In this document: positions 10,501 to 18,372 of the stretch, piece after piece | Position numbering within the stretch: position 1 is the first letter of the stretch | Layout of the letters: each line of letters begins with the position of its first letter | From: Cohnella sp. AR92 | GTDB lineage: Bacteria; Bacillota; Bacilli; Paenibacillales; Paenibacillaceae | Length of the DNA: 59,775 nucleotides | Assembly (NCBI RefSeq): GCF_003990975.1 | Contig: NZ_RZJR01000020.1 | Span: 34,785 to 94,559, forward strand | Direction of reading: 5' to 3' | Notes under the pieces: generated by a model | The model's input: the letters and a program-made list of their open reading frames with translations, nothing else | What the model was told of the DNA's origin: nothing | Database searches by the model: none | Program-made: the position numbers and the translations under genes

Positions 10501-10683
10501 GGCTCCGGGATGAATGACAAAGTGCGGGAAGAAGCGATCGGAATGAACGATAATCAGAGAGGCGTCGGCCTATGGAACATCAGTCAGCGCCTGAGGCTCC
10601 TGTACGGCAAGACCATTCGGATAGAAAGTCAAGAAGGCATAGGCACGAAGGTGTATTTCGATATTCCGGCATTTCCGGATTGA
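7597..10683 (+). CDS. hybrid 7TMR-DISM kinase with a second LytS-type kinase
   Basis: The start is placed at GTG 7597, which has GGAGGAG 8 bases upstream; ATG 7564 is in frame but without a clear site. Order (from 7597): membrane anchor 3-20; 7TMR-DISM extracellular domain about 25-205; seven membrane helices about 210-415; HisKA with H448 (SHELRTPLN); HATPase (GNAVKF, DTGIGI, GTGLGLSI); receiver with D750 (VILDVRMPDM); then a second kinase core of the His_kinase/LytS family with H841 (RSQIKPHFLNNALNS) and a second HATPase (LQPLVENAIRHG, DNGSGM). The protein thus has two phospho-acceptor histidines and two ATPase modules around one receiver. The gene is followed after 19 bases by its SARP-type response regulator. 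Likely senses an extracellular carbohydrate or surface signal. Confidence 0.9.
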   Translation: MLRRTLLVCLVSFLAFSFIPLTMYMESQRDADVLQVRDGVMDLASWTNPHTKSIRLNGDWEFYWNRLLTPEDFKTNEKPVRTAYMKVPGQWNGKRIDGQSFPADGSATYRMTLTHLPVSGSFALKKMNVRFASTIYVNGAKLLEDGKPSGDASSYRAGNAPQIGYFTADRSDVEIIVQVSNYDYVNAGIPVSLYFGDQAVMMQQHQKDVMREFSLFAILATLSLIFFICFATTAIYRRTDFSLLSFAILCLFFALYSGLTGERPLFLYLPGFSFEFLYKLKDISSLTAFIMLTIFFYQLQKNIISLKWTKATTIVLGILVVLIVVLPIRWYVILYSGATIFYQTLLFGLLARVAVLYIRSARADRFKSFLLFMSILSVNLYSIALLLFALSLTENLWLGQFYIFLFNCIIVFLLVLRFFEAYHTINQMKEQLLKLDKIKDDFLSNTSHELRTPLNAIVNITDTLLQGAAGAVNEKQAKNLTIVMDSGRRLTQLVNELLDYSKMKNGDIALHRSVIDLKTVVDSIVRIHSFLLGGKPIELVNNVPEDMPAVHADSNRLVQILHNLVGNAVKFTEKGSVEIGSVVILDKVEIRVRDTGIGIAEDMQQRIFNPFDQVDPVVTKNRNGTGLGLSITKELVELHGGEIKVISTPGNGSEFRFTLPISRFEAASASLEEELKLPHSNATSSDIEYPIYIEGARPESILVVDDDFANLQTMMNLFALEGYSLVVVNRGQLALTELERKRDFFLVILDVRMPDMSGYEVLRAIRARQSSSELPVLMLTANNRAAEIVLSMEGGANDFVGKPFESEELKARVRSLIHLKASVQTARDAEIAFLRSQIKPHFLNNALNSIAALCIYDPAKAEELTLQLSMYLRNSFDFKQLDSFTTLANEMELVQAYIIIEKARFGDRLQVEYDVDADRNARIPPLILQPLVENAIRHGLMSTLEGGTVRIEVKQSEDDTIRFAVEDNGSGMNDKVREEAIGMNDNQRGVGLWNISQRLRLLYGKTIRIESQEGIGTKVYFDIPAFPD

Positions 10684-10702
10684 GCGGATTGGAGGCTAAA
10701 GC

Positions 10703-11806
10703 ATGCTGCGCGCCATCGTAGTAGACGATGAAGAGCTGTCGGTAAGACGGTTAGAGAAAATGCTATTCGACAGCGGCGAGATCGATAGGTGCCAAACGTT
10801 TCTCAATTCGTTGGGAGTTTGCGAATACGTGAGAACGAACCCGATAGACGTCGCTTTCCTGGACATCGCAATGCCGGGAATAAGCGGGATGGAGCTGGCC
10901 GAACGGCTTCACGCGATCGATCCCGGCATCGAAGTGGTTTTTGTTACCGCTTATAACCACTATGCCGTTGAAGCTTTCGATAGAAGCGCGCTGGATTATC
11001 TGATCAAGCCCGCAACGGCCGAACGGTTGTCCCAAACCCTGAACCGAATAAAAGCGAGACGGAGGACGGAGCTTGCCAAGCCGGCTCTGGAGGTTCGATT
11101 GTTCAATGGATTAAAGGCTTTTACTCGGAATCGGTTGGAAGAGCCTTTAAAGCTGAGAAGCCCGAAGACAGAGGAGCTGTTTGCTTTTCTTCTGTGCAGA
11201 GGTTCCGTCACTCGCGAAGAGATCGTCGATACGTTGTGGAGCGGATTGGAGCTTGAGAAGGCGTGGAAAAATTTAAACTCGACGTTATACTATATTCGGA
11301 AGGCTATCGATACGGATAATGCGGGGGGCATCATTGTCGCCGGCAGAAACGAGATTCGGATCGAAGAGAGCGGTATAACCTGCGATCTGTACGAGTTCGA
11401 ACGACTGTTGAAGCAGATTCGTCTGAATCCGGCTAAGAGCCATGATCTGTTCCAACGGGCGAAATTGCTGTACGCAGGGCCGCTGTTGAATGGCAAAGGA
11501 TATGATTGGGCCGGCGAACAGTCGCGTCGGCTTGAGGCGAGTTATCTCGAATTGCTGGAAGCTGCCGCAAGGCTTTGCCTGGAGCAGAACGAGGCAAATC
11601 AGTCGCTCCAGTACTTTGTCGATATTCTGAAGTGGGATCCGATTCGAGAAGACATTGCTCAGGAGACGATCCGATTATATATCGAGCTGGGAAGAAAAAC
11701 GGAGGCGCTTCGGCAATATCATCGCTTGGAAGAATCCCTAAGGCTCGAGTTTGGGACGCTGCCCGATCCCCGCATATCCGAATTGCTTGCAAACGCGAAT
11801 AGCTGA
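10703..11806 (+). CDS. response regulator with SARP/BTAD output domain
   Basis: 367 aa. Receiver 1-120 with DDEE (8-11), D54 in AFLDIAMPG and lysine in DYLIKPA. Then a winged-helix about 125-220 (LRSPKTEELFAFLLCRG..REEIVDTLW) and a bacterial transcriptional activation domain (TPR-like) about 225-365 (YLELLEAAARLCLEQNE). This arrangement is known in Paenibacillus regulators. The receiver with NHYAVEAFDRSALDYLIKP is LytR/AlgR-like. It ends just before a strong terminator, so the hybrid kinase and regulator form a two-gene operon. It may also receive phosphate from the orphan LytS-type kinase at 45676, whose core is closely similar to the second core of the hybrid kinase. Confidence 0.9.
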   Translation: MLRAIVVDDEELSVRRLEKMLFDSGEIDRCQTFLNSLGVCEYVRTNPIDVAFLDIAMPGISGMELAERLHAIDPGIEVVFVTAYNHYAVEAFDRSALDYLIKPATAERLSQTLNRIKARRRTELAKPALEVRLFNGLKAFTRNRLEEPLKLRSPKTEELFAFLLCRGSVTREEIVDTLWSGLELEKAWKNLNSTLYYIRKAIDTDNAGGIIVAGRNEIRIEESGITCDLYEFERLLKQIRLNPAKSHDLFQRAKLLYAGPLLNGKGYDWAGEQSRRLEASYLELLEAAARLCLEQNEANQSLQYFVDILKWDPIREDIAQETIRLYIELGRKTEALRQYHRLEESLRLEFGTLPDPRISELLANANS

Positions 11807-11816
11807 GAGTAGATGG

Positions 11817-11855
11817 AGAAGAGTCCCGAAACGACGGGGGACTCTTCTTTTTTTG
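11817..11855 (+). terminator. strong Rho-independent terminator
   Basis: AGAAGAGTCCC / GGGACTCTTCT stem of 11 bp followed by seven T. It closes the hybrid kinase operon and shows that the frame of the next gene upstream of 11984 is not translated. Confidence 0.9.
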
Positions 11856-11983
11856 TCGTTCTATCTAGGACTAAAGTCGCTGTTTGTTTATTCTGCGTTT
11901 ATTCCCTTGTTGTACAATATTGCCGATTCCTGTTGAGAAAACGGCAGCTCGAGTTCACATTATACGACGAAGGGGACAGAAGG

Positions 11984-14900
11984 ATGACTCGAAGAATAAG
12001 AAGTTTAAAAGGGTTTATTGCGGGATTTCTCGTTTTGGCCCTGCTTTTGCCTGATTTTGCTTTTGGCGGACAAAAGGCAGCGGCTGCGTCGGACCCTACT
12101 TTGGCGGATCCGAGCCGAAATAAGTATCAAGACCTTTCAGTGCAGTCGTATTTACCTAACGGAAATATCAGAATAAACAACGGTTCAGTAGAGGGAGATA
12201 GAGAATACAGTTCTCCGGAAGTTGTCGGAGATGAGAGATACGTATTCGATCATTGGTATACCGACTATGATGGCGGCATGTCAAACTTGGAGAATACCGG
12301 TATCCTTTGGTTTAACCTAAGCAGTACGTTAGGTTTATTTGAATTGAAGTATTATTTCAAAAAGCAAGTATGGGACGGCAGCGATTGGGTGAATACCGGC
12401 GATGTTGACGTTAAGACGACCCAGTTCCTGGTATCCCCGGCGCCGACAACGGCAATTACATCCAAAGATAAGGCTGCAGTCGAGCCTGGAACGACCATAA
12501 GCAGCGGCTCATCCTTCACGATCGTTGCGGAAGGCGATCGTCAATTCGCAGACGGAATCGCGCATGGGGATAAGAAGATTGTTCCGGACAAGTGGATTTC
12601 GACTGAATATGGCAGTCCGTCGGGTTCTTTCACTTTAGGCAGCGACAACCGATACACTTCCGTGTACACGCCTTCGATGACAGGAACCTTCAAAGTGACG
12701 GTTTCCTTCAAAGCATTCGAATATGATGGATATGCAAAAGAATGGAAAAGCACTCAGACCATTCAGCCTCCCGACATGGATCTGTATGTAACCGTTCAGG
12801 CTTACAATGCCGATAAGCTCAAAAACAAGCTTACGATCAGCTCAACGACGATTAACGGAGGCGAGACGGTCACTCTGACAGCGGAAGGGGACAAATCTCC
12901 GAACGGTTCGCCCTCTTATGGGGACACACGTTATTTACCGCTGACTTGGTCATCTAGCGAGAACGGCGGCAATACAGGCGGTTCCTTCACGCTCGGCGCC
13001 GATGGCAGCTACACTGCCCAGTACACTCCTCAATCAGGCGGAACAATGACATTGGATGCTAAATTCATGAGGCAGATGTGGTATAACGATCAGTGGAACG
13101 ATCAGCCTCCCGCCGTTTCCTTGACATCTCCGCCGACTTTGACCGTAATCATAGTCATCGCGAAGGCGGACCCTGCCAAGAACAGCATCACGGCCAACCC
13201 GAGCGTCGTTTCGTCCAAAGAAACGATCACGCTTACGGCTAAAGGCGATCGCCAAGAGGTAGCCGCAGGGAAGCAAAATACCGATGAACGGTATGTACCG
13301 TTGAGTTGGAAATCGAGCGAGAACGGAAAGTCAGTAACGTTCACTCAGGACAGCGATGGCAACTACACCTCCGATTACAAACCCTCGGCGGCGGGCAATT
13401 ATGTGGTAACGGCTACTTTCGAAAAGCAAATGTGGTATGGCGGCATTTGGTATTATAACGGAACGGATACGAAGACGGTCAACGTAACAGCAGTTGCAAT
13501 GACGGCGGATGCCGATAACAATAAGGTAAGCGCGAACCCGAGCAGCGTCGCGTCCGGCGGAACGGTCACGCTGACTGCCGAAGGCGATGGTCCGGCGGAG
13601 GACGACGCGTTCGTGGGCGACGAGCGTTACGTGCCGGTAGACTGGAGTTCGACGGAGAGCGGCAAGACGGGAACGTTCGCGAAGGACAGCAACGGGAAAT
13701 ATACATCCGATTACAAGCCAGCGGCGGAGGGGACCCATACGGTTACCGTCACGTTCCAGAAACAAACATGGGACGGTACCGCGTGGAACGATGTTAGCGG
13801 AGCGACGGATACGAAGACGACCACGGTGACGGTAACGGCCGTAGCGCAACCGCAACCGACGGAAGCGGATGCCGGCAGCAACGGGGTCAGCGCGAACCCG
13901 AGCAGCGTAACGTCGGGCACGTCGATCACGCTGACGGCTGCGGGCGACAGGCAATCGGCGAACGGCACGGTTGTCGGCGACGAGCGTTATGTGCCGGTAA
14001 GCTGGAGCTCGACGGAGAGCGGCAAGCTGGGAACGTTCACGAAGGATAACAACGGTAACTATACGTCTGCCTATACGCCTTCGGCTTCCGGAAGCCATAC
14101 GGTAACGGCGACGTTCGAGCTGCAAATGTGGAACGGTACGACGTGGGTAGCGGTCGCCGGAGCGACGGATACGAAGACGACAACCGTGACGGTAACGGCC
14201 GTAACGCAACCGACGCAACCGACGGAAGCGGATGCCGACAACAACACGGTCAGCGCGAGCTCGAACAGCGTAACGTCGGGCACGGCGGTCAAGCTGACGG
14301 CTATTGGCGACCGGCAATCGGAAGACGGCGCAATCGCCGGCGACGAACGTTACGTGCCGGTAAGCTGGAGCTCGACGGAGAGCGGCAAGACGGGAACGTT
14401 CACGAAGAACAATAATGGCAACTATACGTCCGCCTATACGCCTTCGGCCGCCGGAAGCTATACGGTAACGGCGACGTTCCAGAAGCAAACGTGGAACGGT
14501 ACGACGTGGGTAGCGGTCGCCGGAGCGACGGATACGAAGACGACCACGGTGACGGTATCGGCTGCAGCGGAACCGAATAAAGCGAATGCCGGCAATAACA
14601 AGGTCAACGCAAGCCCGGACAGCGTTACGTCCGGCGGAACGGTCACCTTGACGGCAGAAGGCGACCGCCAGGCGGATGACGGCACGATAGCAGGAGACGA
14701 GCGCTACGTGCCGGTAAGCTGGAGGTCGACGGAGAGCGGCAAGACGGGAACATTCACGAAGGATGGCAACGGCAGCTACACGGCTTCCTATAAGCCTTCG
14801 GCAGCCGGAGACTATACGGTAACGGCGACTTTCCAGAAGGAGAAGTGGAACGGTACGGCGTGGGTGGCGGTCACCGGAACGACGGATACGAAGACGATAA

Positions 14901-16936
14901 CGGTAACGGCAACGGCAACGACGGCAGACGCCAATAGCAACGTTGTCAACGCAAGCCCTAGCAGCGTAACGACTGGCAGAACGGTTATGCTTACAGCTGG
15001 GGGCGATCGGCAATCGGCCGTCGGCGCGTTCGTGGGCGATGAACGTTACGTGCCGGTAAGCTGGAGTTCGACGGAGAGCGGCAAGACGGGAACCTTCATG
15101 AAGAACGGTAGCGGCAGCTACACGAGTGCTTATTTGCCTTCGGCCGTCGGAAGCCACACGGTAACGGCGACGTTCCAGAAGGAGAAGTGGAATGGTACGG
15201 CGTGGGTGGCGGTAAGCGGAACGACGGATACGAAGACGACAACGGTAACGGTAACGGCCGCAACGGAACCGACCGAAGCGGACTCCGACAACAACAGCGT
15301 TAGCGCAAGTCCGGACAGCGTAACGACTGGCGGTAAGGTCACGCTGACGGCCGCGGGCGACCGGGAATCGGCTGACGGCGCATTTGTCGGTGACGAGCGT
15401 TACGTGCCAATTAGCTGGAGCTCGACGGAGAGCGGCAAGATGGGAACGTTCGCGAAGGACCGCAATGGCAATTACACGTCTTTTTATTCGCCATCGACCG
15501 CGGGAAGCCATACGGTAACGGTAACGTTCCAGAAGCAAACATGGAACGGTACGGAGTGGGAGACCGCAGCCGGATCGACGGATACCAAGACATTCACCGT
15601 AACGGTTAGGAATGGAGGCTCAAGCCCCGATCCGTCTCCGTCAACAGGAAATTCTTCGGAATCCAATGAAGCAAGCGAATCCGAAGACGGCGTCATCGTT
15701 TTGGTTAATGGCAAAGTCGAGAAGGCAGGGATAGCAAAATCGACGACGATTAACGGGCTATCGGGGACGATCGTCATCGTCGATCAGAAGAAACTTGAGG
15801 ACAAGCTTGCGGCCGAAGGATTCGGCGCGGTCGTGACGGTTCCGGTGAGCACCAAATCCGATGTCGTCGTCGCTCAGCTTAACGGTCAGCTGATTCAGGA
15901 GATGGAAGATCTGCATGCTACTCTGGTCGTGAAGACCGATCGTGCCATTTACACGGTTCCTTCCTTGCAGATTAACATGAACGAGATTTCGAACCAAATC
16001 GGCAAGACGGTTTCTCTTCAAGACATCAAGGTCGAGCTTCAATTCGGCACAACGCCGGACGATATGGCCAAGGTCGTCTCGCAAGCGGCAACGAACGGAA
16101 GCTATACGCCTGTCTTGTCGGCAATGGACTTTATCGTCAAGTGGACTTATGGGGACAAGACGGAAGAAGTAGCAGCATTCAGCGTTTACGTTGAACGTGC
16201 TATTGCCATTCCGGACGGCATTGACCCCAACAAGATCACGACGGGCGTCGTCGTCGATCCGGACGGCACTTCCCGCCATGTGCCGACCAAGGTCATGGTC
16301 ATCGATGGCAAGTATTACGCCGTCATCAACAGCTTGACCAACAGCACCTATTCGGTCGTGTGGCACCCGATCGAATTCAGCGACGTCGAGAACCATTGGG
16401 CGAGAGATGCGGCGAACGACATGGGATCCCGCATGGTTGCCGAAGGTACCGGCAATGGCAAGTTCAGCCCGAACCGAGACATTACCCGTGCGGAATTCGT
16501 GGCGATTATCGTCCGCGGATTGGGGTTGAAGCCAAGCAAAGAAGCCGCTCCTTTCTCGGATATCAAGGAGTCGGATTGGTACAAAAGCGCCATCAGTACG
16601 GCATATGCATACGGATTGATCGACGGAATCGGCGATGGCTCCTTCCGCCCGCAAGACAAGATTACGCGGGAACAGGCCATGGTCATCATCGCCAAGGCGA
16701 TGAAGATTACCGGTCTAAACGCCAAACTTTCGGAGCAATCGGCCGAATCGCTGTTTAGTCCGTTCGCAGACGCATCCGCTTCGTCCGATTGGGCGAAGAG
16801 CAGCATCGCGAACAGCATTCAAGCAGGCATTATCATGGGGAGAAGCGGTACGCAGCTCGCGCCGAAAGCTTACATCACTAGAGCCGAGGTTGCGGCGGTT
16901 ATCCAGCGGCTGCTTCGGAAGTCCGAACTGATTTAA
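11984..16936 (+). CDS. giant repeat SLH surface protein
   Basis: 1650 aa from ATG 11984 (AGGGGACAGAAGG upstream; MTRRIRSLKGF then a hydrophobic signal segment ending AAAAS). Ten modules of about 115-120 residues follow: the first four are diverged, the last six near identical (GDERYVPVSWSSTESGKTG, then TATFQKQTWNGT and TDTKTTTVTV). A Ser/Glu/Pro linker leads to a module of about 230 residues paralogous to the gene at 1-1734, then three C-terminal SLH motifs. The beta-rich repeats resemble invasin/Ig-like stalks. Expected to be exported by Sec and held by cell-wall polymer binding. It follows a terminator and is therefore its own transcription unit. Function as adhesin or stalk is inference. 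Confidence 0.92.
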   Translation: MTRRIRSLKGFIAGFLVLALLLPDFAFGGQKAAAASDPTLADPSRNKYQDLSVQSYLPNGNIRINNGSVEGDREYSSPEVVGDERYVFDHWYTDYDGGMSNLENTGILWFNLSSTLGLFELKYYFKKQVWDGSDWVNTGDVDVKTTQFLVSPAPTTAITSKDKAAVEPGTTISSGSSFTIVAEGDRQFADGIAHGDKKIVPDKWISTEYGSPSGSFTLGSDNRYTSVYTPSMTGTFKVTVSFKAFEYDGYAKEWKSTQTIQPPDMDLYVTVQAYNADKLKNKLTISSTTINGGETVTLTAEGDKSPNGSPSYGDTRYLPLTWSSSENGGNTGGSFTLGADGSYTAQYTPQSGGTMTLDAKFMRQMWYNDQWNDQPPAVSLTSPPTLTVIIVIAKADPAKNSITANPSVVSSKETITLTAKGDRQEVAAGKQNTDERYVPLSWKSSENGKSVTFTQDSDGNYTSDYKPSAAGNYVVTATFEKQMWYGGIWYYNGTDTKTVNVTAVAMTADADNNKVSANPSSVASGGTVTLTAEGDGPAEDDAFVGDERYVPVDWSSTESGKTGTFAKDSNGKYTSDYKPAAEGTHTVTVTFQKQTWDGTAWNDVSGATDTKTTTVTVTAVAQPQPTEADAGSNGVSANPSSVTSGTSITLTAAGDRQSANGTVVGDERYVPVSWSSTESGKLGTFTKDNNGNYTSAYTPSASGSHTVTATFELQMWNGTTWVAVAGATDTKTTTVTVTAVTQPTQPTEADADNNTVSASSNSVTSGTAVKLTAIGDRQSEDGAIAGDERYVPVSWSSTESGKTGTFTKNNNGNYTSAYTPSAAGSYTVTATFQKQTWNGTTWVAVAGATDTKTTTVTVSAAAEPNKANAGNNKVNASPDSVTSGGTVTLTAEGDRQADDGTIAGDERYVPVSWRSTESGKTGTFTKDGNGSYTASYKPSAAGDYTVTATFQKEKWNGTAWVAVTGTTDTKTITVTATATTADANSNVVNASPSSVTTGRTVMLTAGGDRQSAVGAFVGDERYVPVSWSSTESGKTGTFMKNGSGSYTSAYLPSAVGSHTVTATFQKEKWNGTAWVAVSGTTDTKTTTVTVTAATEPTEADSDNNSVSASPDSVTTGGKVTLTAAGDRESADGAFVGDERYVPISWSSTESGKMGTFAKDRNGNYTSFYSPSTAGSHTVTVTFQKQTWNGTEWETAAGSTDTKTFTVTVRNGGSSPDPSPSTGNSSESNEASESEDGVIVLVNGKVEKAGIAKSTTINGLSGTIVIVDQKKLEDKLAAEGFGAVVTVPVSTKSDVVVAQLNGQLIQEMEDLHATLVVKTDRAIYTVPSLQINMNEISNQIGKTVSLQDIKVELQFGTTPDDMAKVVSQAATNGSYTPVLSAMDFIVKWTYGDKTEEVAAFSVYVERAIAIPDGIDPNKITTGVVVDPDGTSRHVPTKVMVIDGKYYAVINSLTNSTYSVVWHPIEFSDVENHWARDAANDMGSRMVAEGTGNGKFSPNRDITRAEFVAIIVRGLGLKPSKEAAPFSDIKESDWYKSAISTAYAYGLIDGIGDGSFRPQDKITREQAMVIIAKAMKITGLNAKLSEQSAESLFSPFADASASSDWAKSSIANSIQAGIIMGRSGTQLAPKAYITRAEVAAVIQRLLRKSELI
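13508..15610 (+). repeat. six near-identical about 350-bp coding repeats
   Basis: Units start near 13508, 13865, 14227, 14582, 14926 and 15279, each with the motif GGCGACGAGCGTTACGTGCC and TCGACGGAGAGCGGCAAG. The spacing is 345-363 bp. Homogeneity in DNA as well as protein suggests ongoing recombination, and copy number may vary between strains. Confidence 0.9.
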
Positions 16937-16949
16937 GATCAGTGATCAC

Positions 16950-16987
16950 AAAGAGACCTGGAATCCATTGAGATTCCAGGTCTCTTT
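16950..16987. terminator. bidirectional terminator
   Basis: A perfect 16-bp stem (AAAGAGACCTGGAATC / GATTCCAGGTCTCTTT) with a 6-base loop between convergent genes; its arms supply T-rich ends in both directions. Confidence 0.85.
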
Positions 16988-16992
16988 GCCAT

Positions 16993-17523
16993 TTAGGTTA
17001 AGCGTAAGGAGTCCCGTTCCAACTGCAACAGCTTCGTTTTCATTTCCATGCCGCCGCGGTAGCCCGTAAGCGCCCCGTTCTTGCCGATGACACGATGGCA
17101 GGGAACGGTAATCAGGATCGGGTTCGCCCCGATGGCAGCGCCGACGGCCCTAACGGCAGCAGGCTTCTTAATGTGCTGGGCAATGTCCGAGTAGGATTTG
17201 GTTTGTCCGTACGGGATGTCGCGGAGCGCATGCCATACGGCTTCTTGAAAAGGCGTTCCATGAAAGGCGATAGGGACTGTGAAGCGCTCGCGTGTTCCCT
17301 GCAAATATTGGGCAAGTTCGGACGCGTAAGGACGAAGCTTCTCATCGTCTCGAATCAGGCTGCCGCCGGGATATCGGGTTTTCGCCCACTGGATTAGCTC
17401 TTCAAGCTGCTGGTTCTGCGAACCGACAAAGCAAAGGCCCTCATCGGTTGCGGCAATATGCAGGTTCCAATCCTCATTGGAAAGAATCGACCAGTAGATA
17501 GGACCGCTCATTTTATTCGTCAT
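16993..17523 (-). CDS. adaB: methylated-DNA-protein-cysteine methyltransferase (AdaB/Ogt)
   Basis: 176 aa. Suicide repair protein that removes the methyl group of O6-methylguanine. The active-site motif is PCHRVIG with acceptor C142; the helix-turn-helix segment FQEAVWHALRDIPYGQTKSY and the Asn-hinge AIGANP are present. ATG 17523 is chosen because GAGGAGAG lies 8 bases upstream; the frame is open further but inside adaA. The first 11 bases overlap the end of adaA, giving translational coupling as in the known adaA-adaB operon of Bacillus subtilis. Confidence 0.93.
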   Translation of the reverse strand: MTNKMSGPIYWSILSNEDWNLHIAATDEGLCFVGSQNQQLEELIQWAKTRYPGGSLIRDDEKLRPYASELAQYLQGTRERFTVPIAFHGTPFQEAVWHALRDIPYGQTKSYSDIAQHIKKPAAVRAVGAAIGANPILITVPCHRVIGKNGALTGYRGGMEMKTKLLQLERDSLRLT

Positions 17524-18160
17524 TTTGAACGCTCTCCTCGAGTTGTTGATAATGCCGCTTTCGATAGCTTTGCGGCGTCTGCCCGGTTTTCTTTTTGAAC
17601 AGGGTAATAAAATACGGGGTGTTCGACAAACCGACGCGCGCTCCAACTTCCGCAATCGGCGCAGTTGACGAAGTCAGCATCGTTTGGGCGTTCTCGATCC
17701 GAATGTGCTGGATATAATCCACGGGCGTAATGCCCATTACCTTTTTGAAGGTGCGATGAAGATGATAAGGCGTGCCATGACAAATGGCGGCGAGGTTCTC
17801 CAACGTTAACATCTCTTTGTAGTTCCGATCTATATAGTCGATCGCCAGGGCGATCCATTCTTCATTAGGCAATCGCTGCCCTGTCGGTTTGCACCGTTTG
17901 CAGGGACGGTATTTGGCGGCCAGCGCTTGATCGGCCGTTGGATAGAAGCCGATATTTTCTCTGTTAGGCGGCCTTGATTTGCAAGAGGGTCGGCAGAAAA
18001 TTCCGGTCGTCTTTACGGCGTAATAAAATTGACCATCATAGGAAGCTTCATTGTTGATGATGGCTAGCCATTGTTCATCGGTGACGGGTTCAGGGGGGCA
18101 TGTCTTAGACTCATCTCGCTTGAACGCCCGATCCGTATAAGGACTGCCTCGATCTGCCAT
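17513..18160 (-). CDS. adaA: AdaA: methylphosphotriester-sensing AraC activator
   Basis: 215 aa. The N-terminal Ada zinc domain has the four cysteines C56, C60, C87 and C90; their spacing (4, 27, 3) is exactly that of E. coli Ada C38/C42/C69/C72, so C56 should be the methyl acceptor. The AraC helix-turn-helix pair is at about 100-205 (LTLENLAAICHGTPYHLHRTFKK; GLSNTPYFITLFKKKTG). A strong GGAGGTGA precedes the start. Methylation of C56 is known to convert this family into an activator of its own operon, so expression should rise under methylating stress. Operon with adaB. Confidence 0.93.
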   Translation of the reverse strand: MADRGSPYTDRAFKRDESKTCPPEPVTDEQWLAIINNEASYDGQFYYAVKTTGIFCRPSCKSRPPNRENIGFYPTADQALAAKYRPCKRCKPTGQRLPNEEWIALAIDYIDRNYKEMLTLENLAAICHGTPYHLHRTFKKVMGITPVDYIQHIRIENAQTMLTSSTAPIAEVGARVGLSNTPYFITLFKKKTGQTPQSYRKRHYQQLEESVQNDE

Positions 18161-18307
18161 TCTCGCTCACCTCCCTCATAAGTATAACCCTCTGAAGAGC
18201 TGTTTGTATGCTAATTCGAATAGAACAGCAAGATAACGAAACTTATAGCCGAAGCTCGATATAGCTTCTGCCTACAACCAGGTATCGCTTTTAAGTGTTA
18301 CGTAGAA

Positions 18308-18371
18308 TGAGTTCCTCCGTGCTAGAATCAGAGCATTCCGAGAGACATGAGCTAGCTAGAGGAGGAACTCA
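18308..18371 (+). promoter_or_regulatory. hairpin sequestering the RBS of the MetE-like gene
   Basis: TGAGTTCCTCC (18308-18318) is fully complementary to GGAGGAACTCA (18361-18371), which contains the ribosome-binding site; GCTAG (18321-18325) pairs with CTAGC (18352-18356) inside. The structure would block ribosome access. No S-box or T-box consensus is present. Confidence 0.7.
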
Positions 18372-18372
18372 C

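Noticed and set aside
13331..15538. Long minus-strand frame (735 codons) across the giant SLH gene
   Set aside because: An Arg-rich shadow produced by the tandem GC-rich repeats of the real gene on the plus strand; no start signal.
13508..15610. CRISPR-like array
   Set aside because: The repeats are about 350 bp, in frame and coding; no short repeat-spacer pattern or cas gene occurs in the window.
18180..18372. S-box (SAM-I) or T-box leader before the MetE-like gene
   Set aside because: None of the conserved S-box or T-box sequence blocks is present, only the RBS hairpin.
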